Shown here piece after piece: positions 12,244-24,738 of a DNA stretch of 64,000 bases. The notes under the pieces are model-generated. The model was given only the letters and a program-made list of their open reading frames with translations, made no database searches and had not been told where the DNA came from. The position numbers and the translations under genes were made by a program. How positions within the stretch are numbered: the stretch's first letter is position 1; each line of letters opens with the position of its first letter. The DNA comes from Dryomyza anilis (taxonomy: Eukaryota > Arthropoda > Insecta > Diptera > Dryomyzidae): assembly GCA_951804985.1 (NCBI GenBank), contig OX638131.1, positions 104,924,464-104,988,463 of the forward strand, read 5' to 3'.

Positions 12244-13925
12244 TTTTTAGACAAAAATTGAATTTTTAGTAAAAACTGATTGAAAATTTATTTTTTTGTG
12301 AAATTTGAATTTTTAGTGAAAAATTGAATTTTTAGTGAAAAATTGAATTTTTAGTGAAAAATTGAATTTTTAGTGAAAAATTGAATTTTTAGTGAAAAAT
12401 TGAATTTTTAGTGAAAAATTGAATTTTTAGTGAAAAATTGAATTTTTAGTGAAAAATTGAATTTTTAGTGAAAAATTGAATTTTTAGTGAAAAATTGAAT
12501 TTTTAGTGAAAAATTGCATTTTTAGTGAAAAATTGATTTTTTAGTGAAAATTTGAATTTTTAGTGAAAAATTGAATTTTTAGTGAAAAATTGAATTTTTA
12601 GTGAAAATTTTAATTTTTAGTGAAAATTTGAATTTTTAGTGAAAATTTGAATTTATAGTGAAAATTTGAATTTTTAGTGAAAAATTGAATTTTTAGTGAA
12701 AATTTGAATTTTTAGTAAAAATTTGAATTTTTAATGAAAATTTGAATTTTAAGTGAAAATTTGAATTTTTAGTGAACATTTGAATTTTTAGTGAAAATTT
12801 GAAATTTTAGTGAAAATTTGAATTTTTAGTGAAAAATTGAATTTTTAGTGAAAATTTGAATTTTTAGTGAAATTTGAAGTTTTATTGAAAATTTGAATTT
12901 TTAGTGAAAAATTGAATTTTTAGTGAAAATTTGAATTTTTAGTGAAAAATTGAATTTTTAGTGATAAATTGAATTTTTAGTGAAAAATTGAATTTTTAGT
13001 GAAAAATTGAATTTTTAGTGAAAAATTGAATTTTTAGTGAAAAATTTAATTTTTAGTGAAAAATTTAATTTTTAGTGAAAAATTTAATTTTTAGTGAAAA
13101 ATTTAATTTTTAGTGAAAAATTGAATTTTTAGTGAAAAATTTAATTTTTAGTGAAAAATTGAATTTTTAGTGAAAAATTGAATTTTTAGTGAAAAATTGA
13201 ATTTTTAGTGAAAAATTGAATTTTTAGTGAAAAATTGAATTTTTAGTGAAAAATTGAATTTTTAGTGAAAAATTGAATTTTTAGTGAAAAATTGAATTTT
13301 TAGTGAAAAATTGAATTTTTAGTGAAAAATTGAATTTTTAGTGAAAAATTGAATTTTTAGTGAAAAATTGAATTTTTAGTGAAAAATTGAATTTTTAGTG
13401 AAAAATTGAATTTTTAGTGAAAAATTGATTTTTTAGTGAAAATTTGAATTTTTAGTGAAAAATTGAATTTTTAGTGAAAAATTGAATTTTTAGTGAAAAA
13501 TTGAATTTATAATGAAAAATTTTATTTTTAGTGAAAAATTTAATTTTAAATGAAAATTTGAATTTTTAGTGAAAAAATTTACTTTTGAGTGAAAATTGTT
13601 TTTTTTAGTGAAAAATTCAATTTTTAATGAAAAATTGATTTTTAATAAAAAAAAATAATTTAGAATTTTTTTTTAGTGAAAAATTAAATTTTTAGTGGAA
13701 AATTGAATTTTTAGTTAATATTTAGTTTTACTGAAAAATTCAATTTTTAGTGAAAATTTGATTTTTAAGTGGAAATTGAAAAATTTTAATTTATATAAAA
13801 AATTTAAATTTTAGTAAAAAATCGAATTTTTGGTGAAAATTGAATTTTAGTTTAATTTTTAGTAATAAATTGAATTTTTAGTGATAAATGGAATTTTTAG
13901 TGAAAATTTTAAATTAAATATTTTA
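12244..13925 (+). repeat. 19-bp satellite array R3
   Basis: About 1.7 kb of head-to-tail GAATTTTTAGTGAAAAATT monomers. The runs at 12300-12530 and 13150-13430 are almost perfect; the edges are degenerate with many T-for-A changes, as expected for an array homogenised in the middle. No coding content. Confidence 0.95.
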
Positions 13926-15300
13926 ATGAAATAAATAATTAAAATAAAAAAGGTTTTTTTTTGGAACGTCTCATTTTTTGTTATATTCAAAATTTATTAT
14001 AGTTTGTCTCTCCGAGAAAGTATCGTAAATTTTAGTTTTAATAAGACAGATGTATTTTTTATTAAATGCGGGACGTGTCGGAGCGACAAGTGAAAAATGT
14101 GATTTTAATTTGCATTTTAAATTGATTGCTTGGTTTATTCAATGAAATATTTGTTTAATGTTAATTCTATTTTTTTTTTGTATTCAGTATAGGTTGAAGT
14201 TTGAAATTATTGTAAATTTTATGTTTTTTTTTTTATTATTTTATTTTTTTTTGTATTTTTTTGTTATTATTAGTATTGCGTTGGTCGTTTCGTTGTGGTC
14301 ACCGTTAATTGACGCAATAAATCGCAATCAAGTTAATTTATTGAATTGGGCTACGCGAACTAAATTAATTCAATTTTAATTTGTTGACATAAATTTCGAT
14401 TGGAAATTGAATTGACACAAGAACAAAAACAATGACAGCATAAAAAAGCGGCTGAATTGATTTAAATGAAGTAAATTGATTGCTGATATGTGTTTGAAAA
14501 AAGTTCGTTATTATGTTGAATGATTTAAAATGCGGAATCAATGTGATCGACGATAACAATCGATCGGGGTAGCATGCGATAAATGTAGACACAAAATTAA
14601 CCATTGACATGTAACTAATTGAGACTGTGAAAAGAGAATTAATTTTATGTATTGGGTTTTTATTTTTTCGTCGATCGTATTTATTGGATGGAGATTGGGA
14701 GAAGGGAATGTCTGGAGAGTTATGGGTAAAAATGAAATTGAGGCATACATATTTTTTAAGGTTTTTTTTAATAATAATTTTTAAATTTTATAATATATTA
14801 TAAAAACCATTTAATTTAATAATATTTCAAATTTAAAATATTAAAAAACTAATTTTAAATATTAAAAACTAATTTTAAATATTAAAAAATAATTTTAAAT
14901 ATTAAATTATTTCAATGAAAAATTGAACATATAAAGCTCTTTTATAATTCTCATAAATGTGTTGAAAAAACGTTATTTCTAGAACATGGAATTAACATTT
15001 ATATCAAGGATTGAAATAATAACCAAAACCGAAATCGGTTAAAATCTTTGTTTTTTATAACCAAAAACGTAACCGATACCATTATAAGAAAATCAGAAAA
15101 TAAATCGATATCTTTAAATTTAAAAAATATTAAATTAAACAGAAACAAATATTTTCTAAAAGAAAGCTCTAAAATGCACAATGTCACTAAAAACTTTTTG
15201 TTGTACAAAAACATTTATATGTGATTTTTTGAGAAACAAAATTTCCGACGGACTTTTGTGTGAAGTTTGCATGAGTTTTGTTATTTCCAGCTATCACTTG
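13926..15300. other. Intergenic, no gene seen
   Basis: AT-rich unique sequence. Short frames at 14158-14750 and 14999-15214 have no recognisable features. Confidence 0.5.
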
Positions 15301-15820
15301 TGTACCGGCAAATCGAACACAATAACAAACAGACTATTCTCCTTTCTTTTACAGACTTCAGTTCAACCCTTTCATAAGTGGTGCAACAAACAGATACGAA
15401 TCCGACAACACAGCATCCATGCTTGTAATCGAGTTTTTTCGCGTAAATATTTTTGTAATACAAAAACAAACTCGTGGATGTAGTTGTACAAGAAGAAAAC
15501 CAAAATCGAAACCGTTAATTGTTTAGGTTTTAGTCATTAATCTGTAAAAAACACTACACTGTGTAGCGGCAAATCGAACACAATAACAAACAGACTTTTC
15601 TCCTTTCGTTTACAGACTTTAGTTCAACCCTTTCATAAGTGGTGCAACAAACATATACGAATCCGACAACACAGCATCCATGCTTGTAATCGAGTTTATT
15701 CGCGGAAATATTTTTGTACTACAAAACAAATTCGTGGATGTTGTTGTACAAGAATAAAACCGAAATCAAAACCGTTAATTATTTAGGTTTTAGTCCTTAA
15801 TCTGTTAAAAACACTAATTA
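15301..15820. repeat. Two tandem copies of a 261-bp unit
   Basis: The block 15301-15561 is repeated directly at 15562-15820 with few differences. Landmarks are GGCAAATCGAACACAATAAC, ACAACACAGCATCCATGCTT and CCGTTAATT in both. A faint relative (AGCAGCATCCAAGCTTTTGA) occurs near 25280. The 100-codon + strand frame through copy 1 is broken in copy 2, which argues against coding. Confidence 0.85.
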
Positions 15821-16920
15821 AAAATATATATATATATAAATAAAATGAAAGTCTATAATTTACGACGCATTTATATAACTCACACATATGTCTGAATGCA
15901 ATAAAAAGCAGTAGTTTTTATGCTTTAACAAAGATTAGCAACTATTTTGAGGATTTCTTTTTTATATCAAAATAAAATTTTACCTTATACACTTTACCTT
16001 ATACACGTCAACCATTTAAAGCCTCCTAATAAACTGCAACATTTATTTGTTGCCACTTTTGGTTGCCATCAACAATACCAAACCAACCAACAATTGCAAC
16101 CATCTATTGCGACCATCAATCGTCGCCAACATGTGTCCAAAAGTTTTGTCACAAACCTGGCAACAATCATCGTCACCAGCACCATCATCGTTCCTCTCTG
16201 TCACTGTCTCAAGTTGAGCGTAGCAGCGGCTGTCATTTGCTATTTTGACATTTGATTGATACGTGCTCATAATGTCGTGGCCAATTTGCTGCGTTCAAAT
16301 TTAATGACTGATGCCGACTGTGTCGAAAATTACGAAATTGCATTGATGGACAGAAAATTAAAAAATAAAAAAAAACAAAAAAAAAAACTATGTCTATCAA
16401 GTTTTTCTTCATAGTAATAACAAAAAAAATACCATGCCTTATAGTACGATATATGGATGCTTTGTATGGTTAGGTCGTTGTTATAGCCGTCATTTTGTTT
16501 GACGATTTGTACTTTGACATTATTGACTGTCACTTGAAAGTCGTCGAATATTCGTTGCACTGACTGACGGTGATTTGGTGGAATTTTGACGGCTCATTAT
16601 GTGTAATTTATAATCGATAATTATTTTTAAAGAGCTTTTTATAGATTGTTGTTCTAACAACGAGTAACCAAAAATAATAAATAATAGTAAAAAGATTGCC
16701 ACATACTCATAGACAATTTAAAGCCGATTTTAAATTTCAAATCATTATTCTGACATTTTATTCTATAGGAAATTTGTCCAAAAAAAAGTCGATTTGAATT
16801 ATAAACTTATTTGTTAATTTTCTATACTTATACGCTATTGTAAGTAAATCTACATATTAGCTATTAAATTTATTAAAATATATTATTAAACATAGTAATA
16901 ATTTGACAGACTGGTCTTCG
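15821..16920. other. Intergenic, no gene seen
   Basis: AT-rich, with a TA microsatellite near 15825-15840 and a slightly GC-richer stretch at 16060-16330. The overlapping frames at 15947-16270 on both strands show no domain. Confidence 0.45.
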
Positions 16921-18610
16921 ATTATCTAGATCATTCTTTTATGAAAATTCTTCGCCGAGTCAATTCTTCTTCGAGTTAAATTTTTTCCGAGGTAATTATT
17001 CCTCGATACTATTTTTCCTCGGTACAATTCTTTCACGAAATTAATTTTTACTGAGACAATTCATTAATGAACAATTTTTCAAATATCATTTTTAACTGAG
17101 GCAAATATTCTCTAAAACACTTTTTCCCTCGATAATTCTTCCTACTTTCATACCGACATCCCCGGCCAGATCTTTAACATACTATTCTATTCTAAGGCAA
17201 TGTTTACCCATAACTGACTACCCAAGAAATTTTACTTCATCCCCAGAAAGGTCTTTTCTGAGACAATCTCTTGCAAAGACGAAGACAGATAATTCTAATT
17301 AATCTCCGAAAATTCATCCCTGTCGACCTCTTCTCCGACATAATTTTTCCTCGAAACAATTCTTTCTCGAGATAGTTTTTCTCGGTTATAATTCTTTCTC
17401 GAGAAAATTCTTTCCCTGAGACTATTCTTCGCTGAGACAATTTATCCCGAACGATACGTAATCAGATTTATCCCGGCAATTCATCCATGGACATCCCTGT
17501 CTCGTACTATTTTCTGTAAGATTTTTTTTTTCCAAAACTGACTTCACCAAAAAACTTCATCTCCAGAAAGCTCCTCCATGGGAAAATCCTTTCCGAAAAC
17601 GAAGACCGAAAATTCTAATTCGTTTTCGACAAAATGTCCGACATCTCTTAGTCAATAAATTCTTCCCGAAAAGCTCTACGTTTTCCCTCAGACATTTGAT
17701 ATCTGAGACAATTCTTCTCCGGACAATACTTCACAAAGACAAATTTCCACTAAAAAATTTCCAATATGCAATTCTTTCGCAAAACACAATTCATTCGCGG
17801 ATAGCTCTTCTTGGTCAAATCTTCAAGACAATTCTTCCTCGACATAATTCATTCTCGAGACAATTATTTCCCTGAGACTATTCTTCACTGAGACAATTCT
17901 TTCCCGAACGAAACTTTAAAGACAATTTTTACTCGAGATAAATTTTCCCCGAAACATTTTTTCCTCGACAATTCATACCCGGACAACTCTTCCACGTATT
18001 ATTCTTCTGTAAGAATTGATTTTCCAAAACTGATTAAAAACGATACTTCATCCTCAGAAAGCCTCTCCATGAGACAATCTTTTTCGAAAACGAAGTCCGC
18101 AAATTCTAATTCGTTTCCGACCATTTATTCCCACATCTTTTACCCAAAACAATTCTTATACGGACCCCGAGTTTAACCATCTCCTAGTCAATTATTTCTT
18201 CTGAAACAGCTCTATGTTTTCCCCAGACTTTTGATATCTGAGACAACTCTTCTTCGGACAATACTTCTAAGCACAATACTTCCCCAAGACAAAATGTCCA
18301 TATAAAACTCTTCAATGAGTCAATCCTTTTCCACGACAATTCGCCATCGATAATTCTTTCGCAATTGCACTTCCCTGCTCAAATCTCCCAGAGACTATTT
18401 TTCCACCACAAAATTTATACGCTATGCTATTCTTAACTGAGACAGTGCTACAATTCTTTCCTACACAATCTTAATTTATTCAGACAAGACAAGCTTTTCT
18501 CCGATACAATTTTCAACGACACCAATCTATCCCGAGACAATTCTCTACTGAGACAATGCTTCATCTAGACTATTTTTTTTCCAAAACAATTCTTCTCCGA
18601 TCAATTTTTC
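16920..18610. repeat. Minisatellite family II (GACAATTCTT units)
   Basis: Degenerate tandem units of about 16-17 bp built on GAGACAATTCTTCC. A longer period overlies them: the block around CTTCATCCCCAGAAAG recurs at about 17235, 17557 and 18048, and the block with ACATTTGATATCTGAGACAA recurs near 17690 and 18225, so the higher-order unit is roughly 320-540 bp. The 67-codon frame at 17237-17440 on the - strand is the repeat read through. Confidence 0.8.
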
Positions 18611-20035
18611 CCAAGTTATCCCATTTTTTTACAAGTTATAACAGGAAATTATTAATCAAGTTGTTTATTATTCAAAACTATATATTTTCTAAATTCCAAT
18701 GTTAATTTATGTTTGGTAGATTTTTTAGTTTTTTGCAATATTTTTTTTGGAAATAAACTGTATGTATTTAAAAATTTATTATTTGAATTATAATTGTTTG
18801 TGGGTAAACATTCGAATGATTGAATGATTGCGAGAACAATACATGATAATTGCAATCATGCTATTACATGTAAATGATTATTAACTTGTGTTAATTATTT
18901 AAATGTTCTAAAAATATAGAAATCAATTCTAAAGAGAAAAATATATTCAGAAGTATAATTATAGTTAACATCGACATTAATGCTACAATTATATTAAACG
19001 ATTGCCATAAACGTAAAAATATGCTAATTTGAGGTTATGTCGCATTTGCGTTTGTTTTGTAGAAACTAAATAATATAGATCTTTACAACCTATGCAACAT
19101 TTTTAGCTAATGAATCAATCTATCCAAATGTATTATTATTTTCCACCTAGATCATTGCTAATTAGCATTTACAAAATCGTGATGAATTATGAATGAATGA
19201 ATTACTCCCCTACTGAATATCGAGGTTATTGCTTCAATTATATTAAACGATTGCCACAACCATAGAAATGTGCTACTCTCTCACATAATACCTACAATCG
19301 CATTTTATTGATAATTTGTCCACATCTTTTTTAGTAAAATGCAGACATCGATGAATTCGGTTTATGCGAGAGGAGTATAAAAATTGTGCTTAAGGGTTTT
19401 CAAATTTTTGCAATATAAATTGCATATTTTTAGAAAAACTCTGTCTGTGACAATTGTGTTTATATGGCACATACCAGAATCACAGCGGTCATTGCGAGTT
19501 GCTGTTGTCTTGGAAATTGAATTCGATATCATATTTAAATTGTATTTTCATTTGACCGCAGGGTATTTTCTTGATATTTTTGCAAGCCACATGAAATCTA
19601 TATTCGTTTTGAATTAAATTTGTATTTTTATGCTATGCAGGAAGCTGGATGAATGTAGGATAAAAGCACAGGAAGGAAGTAGGCAAAGAAATAAGAAATA
19701 TGCTTGAGGGTGAATTTTTTTTTTTGAAAATAATTACTTTTACTTTGAGAAACCAAATAAAAATGCACAATAGAAATTTTATTTAGAAAACTTTATATGC
19801 CACAAAATAAAATATAGGCTTTGCAAATGTTTTTAATTTTGTTTAATAAAAAATACTTTTATCTTTGTTCATTGTTTGTAAAATACAAATGGTTTTACAA
19901 TCAAAAGTTTAGTGACATAGATTATGTCCATAACACACTAAAATACACTCTATTTGAACAATATTAAAAAAAAGCAAACTATTAAAAATAAAATATTTTT
20001 ACAACAATCTAAAAGCATAATTTGAACTTTCACAT
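18611..20035. other. Intergenic with a small direct repeat
   Basis: No gene seen. A word of about 38 bp (centred on TTATATTAAACGATTGCCA) occurs at about 18990-19024 and again at 19238-19275. Confidence 0.45.
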
Positions 20036-20220
20036 ACACGCAGAGAGCAAACATGGTTGCGACATGATCTCGGAAATTATACTTTGCTCTATTCAATCAT
20101 AGATGGTTGTCGCAATCAATGTATAGTATTTTAAATTTTATTTCAACAATAATATGTTCGCTATACTCATATTATAATATTATGAAAAGATTATCTCTCT
20201 GAAAAACAAAATATGGTTTA

Positions 20221-21098
20221 TACACTCAGAAGAAAATGTACCATTAAGAACTTTATGGTACGACCATTGATATTATGGTTCATGTATTAATAGTTTTTTC
20301 TTTTTAAATCAAAAGTTTTCTAATTAATTCAATAGTATTTGTAAAATTCAGTACCATGAATTTAAATATTTCAATATTATTATTTTAAATAGAATAAATA
20401 CTGTTGTTTTAATGGTTTCCTCCTATAATAATAAACGTGGTGTACAAAAACACAAAAACGAATACAAACATGTTCCTTTTGTACGTCATTCTGCGTGTTT
20501 ACTCAAAATGGTCGCATGTATTTTTTTTTTATATTCCACATTATTCAACGCGACATTGGTAAGGACTCAATGTATTTAATGTAAATAAATTATATTTATA
20601 TATTTATATTTGTATTTATTACAGAAAATAAATAATACATCGAACTTCTATTATGGCAACGGACTCAAAAATAACTGCAGCATCAAGTACTACAATTAAT
20701 TATTGGAAACCAAAGCAAACATAAAATGTGTTATAACCTTTTGCAGCAAGAAGTGTTTTTATGTGTGTGTTGTAAAAGTGAATATCAATTTCGACATTTA
20801 AATAAAATAAAATATACAATAAATTAACTAAAATACATTTTTGTTTTAATAAATTATTAGGAAAATGTAATTCGACTATACCATAAAATTAATAATACGT
20901 ATCATTAAATTTGTATAGGTTTTTCTTATTGAAATTAAAATATCACATTACAAAATTTATGGTACAACCACACATTGTATTAACAGTTTCAATATTACTG
21001 AACTAATGGGACGCATCCTATTGACCAATTTTAATGGTATAAATTATGGTTTTTCTATTGAAATACTATCAATTTACCATGATTTTTTTCTGGGTGTA
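20221..21098. mobile_element. TA-flanked MITE (TACACTCAG...CTGGGTGTA)
   Basis: The ends TA|CACTCAGAAGAAAAT and ATTTTTTTCTGGGTG|TA are inverted and TA-bounded, like the shorter MITE at 30166-30372. Its first 110 bp reappear in reverse complement inside the SINE at 23.94 kb, so it belongs to a dispersed family. The central part (about 20440-20830) is unlike either arm and carries a candidate spliced mini-ORF. Confidence 0.65.
20508..20699 (+). CDS. Candidate two-exon 41-residue secreted peptide inside a MITE
   Basis: ATG at 20508 opens 17 codons (MVACIFFLYSTLFNATL, signal-peptide-like) ending at a consensus donor GTAAGG at 20559. A 66-nt AT-rich intron ends at TTATTACAG (20624). The next exon stays in frame (phase 0) for 24 codons to TAA at 20697-20699 and is rich in Asn and Tyr, with one Cys. 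AATAAA signals follow at 20801 and nearby. The promoter is unclear, although TCATTC at about 20486 fits an initiator. No family is recognised. Short spliced frames arise by chance in AT-rich DNA, so this is a candidate only; intron size, both splice sites and the 3' signals speak for it. Confidence 0.3.
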
Positions 21099-21235
21099 GG
21101 AACCATATTATGGTTACAAAAAATAATTCTGCAATCAAAATATGTTAAATACCAATTGGTATTTACAATTATTTATAGACACTGAGGACCCTTTTTTTTG
21201 TTGTGACAATGTGATATGACCACTGAGACCGTAGT

Positions 21236-21403
21236 ATGGATGTGTGGAATCATAATATGGTCACTGAAGAGCACAGTATGGTTGTGTGGAGTTATAATAT
21301 GTTCACTGTGAACTATATTATGATTGTGCGAAATCGAACTATGAGCACTGAGGACTATAGTATTGTTGGGTGGAATCATAATATGGCCACTGAGGATCAA
21401 GGT
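21236..21403. repeat. 42-bp tandem repeat, four copies
   Basis: Units start at 21236, 21278, 21320 and 21362, each resembling ATGGTTGTGTGGAATCATAA followed by TATGGTCACTGAGGA. The spacing is exactly 42 bp, so both strands stay open through the array and give repetitive peptides; no independent evidence says they are made. Confidence 0.85.
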
Positions 21404-21490
21404 ACACAATTATGTCACTGAGGATTATATTAGACAATTAAATGATTGTCCAATATGATCACCATAACCATGTTTTTTTTTCTGTGTATA

Positions 21491-23925
21491 CATAATTATT
21501 GACCCATTTCTTTGGCTTTCTTAAAAGTGGTTATTTATCTTTTTTTATTTGTTATGATAATATTTTTAATTTATTGTGTTGAAGTTGCAAAATATAAATT
21601 ATTTGAATGATATGTTGAACATCAATCAAAAATCTAAAAATTTAACTTAATACTTTAAATAAATGATAAATAAAAAGATAATTAACTAAAATTAATTCAT
21701 CAAAACACTAATCTATCTTGGTACAATCAAGGCAACATGTCTCTATCATTAATCAAAATCACATGTAGGTCTATAATGAGTTGCCTATTTTAAAATAATT
21801 TGTACCTAATTTACTGTTTTATGCATATATATTGTATATTCGAAATTTTGTTGAATTCAATAAGTGACTAACAATTAAAATATTTATGCATGCACTAAAC
21901 AAAAATAATTAACAATATTTGTTTAATGAAAATAAAATGAAATTTTTTACCATAATAAACCTGTACTAAACATAATTATTATAAATTTTAAAAAATAAAT
22001 GTAGAAGTGTTTTTTATAATGAAATATATTGGACTATTATGACTTTCAAAAATAAGAATTAATTTAAAAACGGATTTTCAATTTAATGTTAATTTTGATA
22101 GTTAATCAAATAATGTTAGGACTAATATAAAATAATAAATATTTTCTGCTTTAGATGGCGGAGAAAAATTTTATGTTTATAGAAAACATAATATGATTAA
22201 AACAAATAATTTAATGAATTGGCCAATAGTTATTTAATATAATCCCATATTAAATCGTACCACTATATACCAATATTTTCGAAGCGATAGACTAGAGGTA
22301 ATAATGTTCAAAAAAACTGACGATTTTAAAAAGAAATATGTTTGTACCAAAAACATGTCTGTAAATCATATTAAATTTATGACTTAGTGAAAACATTGTA
22401 ATGTTTTTCGTCATTATGATTTCATTTGAATATGCTTTTAATTTCAAATATTTATTCAATTTGTTTCCTAATTAAACATGATTAATATATTGTCTTTACA
22501 GTAAGTGTAAACCATTCATTGCAGCAAACATATTATAATTACCATTAAATATTGTATAGCTTATAAAGAAACTTTTAACATTTTTAATAGTATACAATAA
22601 TACAAATTGCATTGTACTCTAAACAGAATGTTGAAATTTTAATATTAATTAACATTATTAAATAATTTAAACATTTTATTGTTAGGCACAAATACAAATT
22701 ATTTTCTGCGTGTATATTTGATGTTGCAAAACTACATAAATTCTCTCAAAAAAAAAAATGATGTATCGTAAAAACAGTATGAATAAAAAAAACAATAAAA
22801 TAAATTATAAAATGATTAACAACCCAAATTCTCTCATAAATCATATGATTAATGAATATTTAACTGCAGCTACCTCGCATTTAGTCATTTATAATAATTC
22901 TTTTTCACTTCTACGCGCTGTTAATGCAAATTCACTTAAGTAAAAAATATAAATTATTGAAAAAAAAAAAACAATACAGAAAAACAATAGAAAAAAGCCC
23001 AAAAATAAAGAACAAACTTTTTAAACAAAAATAAAATAGATGAAGACAAATGATTTTTGCGCATAATGAAAAATGACGGATGGCTGTCTGCCTGTGCGTC
23101 TGTACAACCGTCTTTCGTTCGTTCAGTTCATTCGGTCGGTAGTATTGTCAGTCGCTTTGTGTGGCGTTTTTTTTATCGACCGGCCTGTCAGACAGTCAAA
23201 TAATATCATGTTTGGGTTCGTTTTTCTAAACCCGGCGGTATTTGCAAAACACGCATTCAAATTTTGAAGAATTGATTTTAAATGAGTTGCTTGCTGCTTC
23301 GTCAGTCACGCATTCAGTAAAGCACCTACTATAGTCTGTATTAATAAATAGGTTGCTCATTAGTATGATGCATGTGTAAAAATTATTAGGTTTTTTGAAT
23401 GGCATTCCATTTATCATTTAACATTTAATATGTGTGGAACACGCTGTATGTTTGTGTAGAAAAGTTATTGTTTTTTAATTGTTGGGAACTTTTGTATATA
23501 ATTTGAAAAAAAAAAAATTAGCCAATTAAAAAATTTAAAAAGTTGCATCGAAATGGCGGTGGAAAATCTGATGAAGAAAGTCGAAATGAAACGTCCCGAA
23601 AATCAAAAGAACTATCGGAAAGTGATATTTGATTTTTTTTTCATGTCATAACAGTACCAGTTTAAACACCAATATATTAAGAATATGATTTTATATTCCC
23701 TAATAGGTCGAATTTCTATTAGGGAACAATTTCGGGGTCATTTCTAAATGAAATCGCTGATTTTTTGCTTTCTCTTATATAAAATGGGGGATTTAATTTA
23801 GAAAATTAAAAAAAAAAATATGTTTATCGAAAATTTTGGAGGACAGTCATATCAGAATGAATATTAAGAAATAGAAATTGAAGAAAATTACCATACCACT
23901 ATAAATAGTCTAAATATTATTTGTG
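21491..23925. other. Intergenic, AT-rich
   Basis: No gene or element recognised. A GC-richer patch at 23070-23240 has a short frame without features. Confidence 0.5.
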
Positions 23926-23939
23926 TAAACGTTTCATAA

Positions 23940-24308
23940 GTAGCCGCGGTAGCTCAGTGGTTAGTGCGTTGAATTAATTAGAAAACTTTTGATTTAAAAA
24001 GAAAAAACTATTAATACATGAACCATAAGATCAATGGTCGTACCATAAAGTACTTAATGGTATATTTTCTTCTGAGTGTAGAAACGTTTTTCTATACCGC
24101 GCTACCTCTCGTCAGTAAATGGCAAACCTACGAGAGTAAAACCATTGCCTATGAAAAAGCTCTCACCCGGCGTTCGGATTCGGCAATAAACTGTAGGTAC
24201 CACCACTTTGAGTACAAATATAACACGCACAGCTCAAAATGGTGAGAGAGCTCGGCCGAAGTTCTATACAGGACTGTAGCGCCAAACTATTATTATATTA
24301 TATTATTA
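23940..24308 (+). mobile_element. tRNA-derived SINE, copy A, interrupted by a MITE fragment
   Basis: The tRNA-like head (GCCGCGGTAGCTCAGTGGTT) contains an A-box. The body and (ATT)n tail match the copies at 24.74 and 52.66 kb. Perfect 14-bp target duplications, TAAACGTTTCATAA, lie at 23926-23939 and 24309-24322. Between about 23971 and 24080 the region holding the B-box has been replaced by 110 bp that are the reverse complement of the MITE end at 20221-20330. This copy therefore cannot be transcribed from a normal internal RNA polymerase III promoter. Confidence 0.9.
23971..24080 (-). mobile_element. MITE end fragment replacing SINE B-box
   Basis: Reverse complement of 20221-20330, ending in the element terminus CTTCTGAGTGTA. 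About 60 bp of the SINE, from just after GTGCGTTG to ATAGAAAC, are missing at this point when compared with the copy at 24739. This is a replacement rather than a simple insertion. Confidence 0.85.
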
Positions 24309-24398
24309 TAAACGTTTCATAAAACTGGATGAACCCTAGAATATCTTTTTTAAGGGTCATGCAGGAACTGATATTTGAATTTTGTTTTTTTGTCGACT

Positions 24399-24615
24399 AC
24401 ACAGAAAACAAATGTACATCAAATTGATAAATTCCGTTCTTCAAACCATAATTCATTGTATTGAAGAAGCATAAATATGATGAATGCTTGGCAACTGTCG
24501 AAAAAGTGTTCTTCAATATGATGAACTGTATGTGAAGAATACGTTTCATCATATTAATGAACAAATAACTAACATTCAACATATATATACATCATATTGA
24601 AGAATGCTGTTCATC
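24399..24615. mobile_element. Foldback-family fragment
   Basis: Begins ACACAGAAAACAAATGTACA and matches the inner arm of the foldback element at about 10255-10490, including AATTCCGTTCTTCAAACCAT. The end near CATCATATTGAAGAATGCTG is not clearly bounded. Confidence 0.7.
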
Positions 24616-24738
24616 AAAATATTTATTTTCCTTTCTTATTTTGCCATACTTCTCAATTCTCAAGTAGTTCTTCTATGTTATTTCTAATATAATGCTTGCT
24701 CGTCATTCATAAATTAGTAAAATGTTTTGTAATATATT

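Larger units (their letters stand above)
20036..21490. mobile_element. Composite element: outer TIR-like ends around an inner MITE
   Basis: The left edge (CACGCAGAGAGCAAACATGG) and right edge (CCATGTTTTTTTTTCTGTG) are imperfect inverted copies. Inside lie a second TIR element (20221-21098) and a 42-bp tandem repeat. The ends resemble the ACACAGAGAAA words in the array at 39.9-41.6 kb. The outer boundaries are inferred from the inverted edges only. Confidence 0.4.

Noticed and set aside
12244..13925. CRISPR-like array
   Set aside because: Units are contiguous 19-bp monomers with no spacers, in a eukaryotic context.
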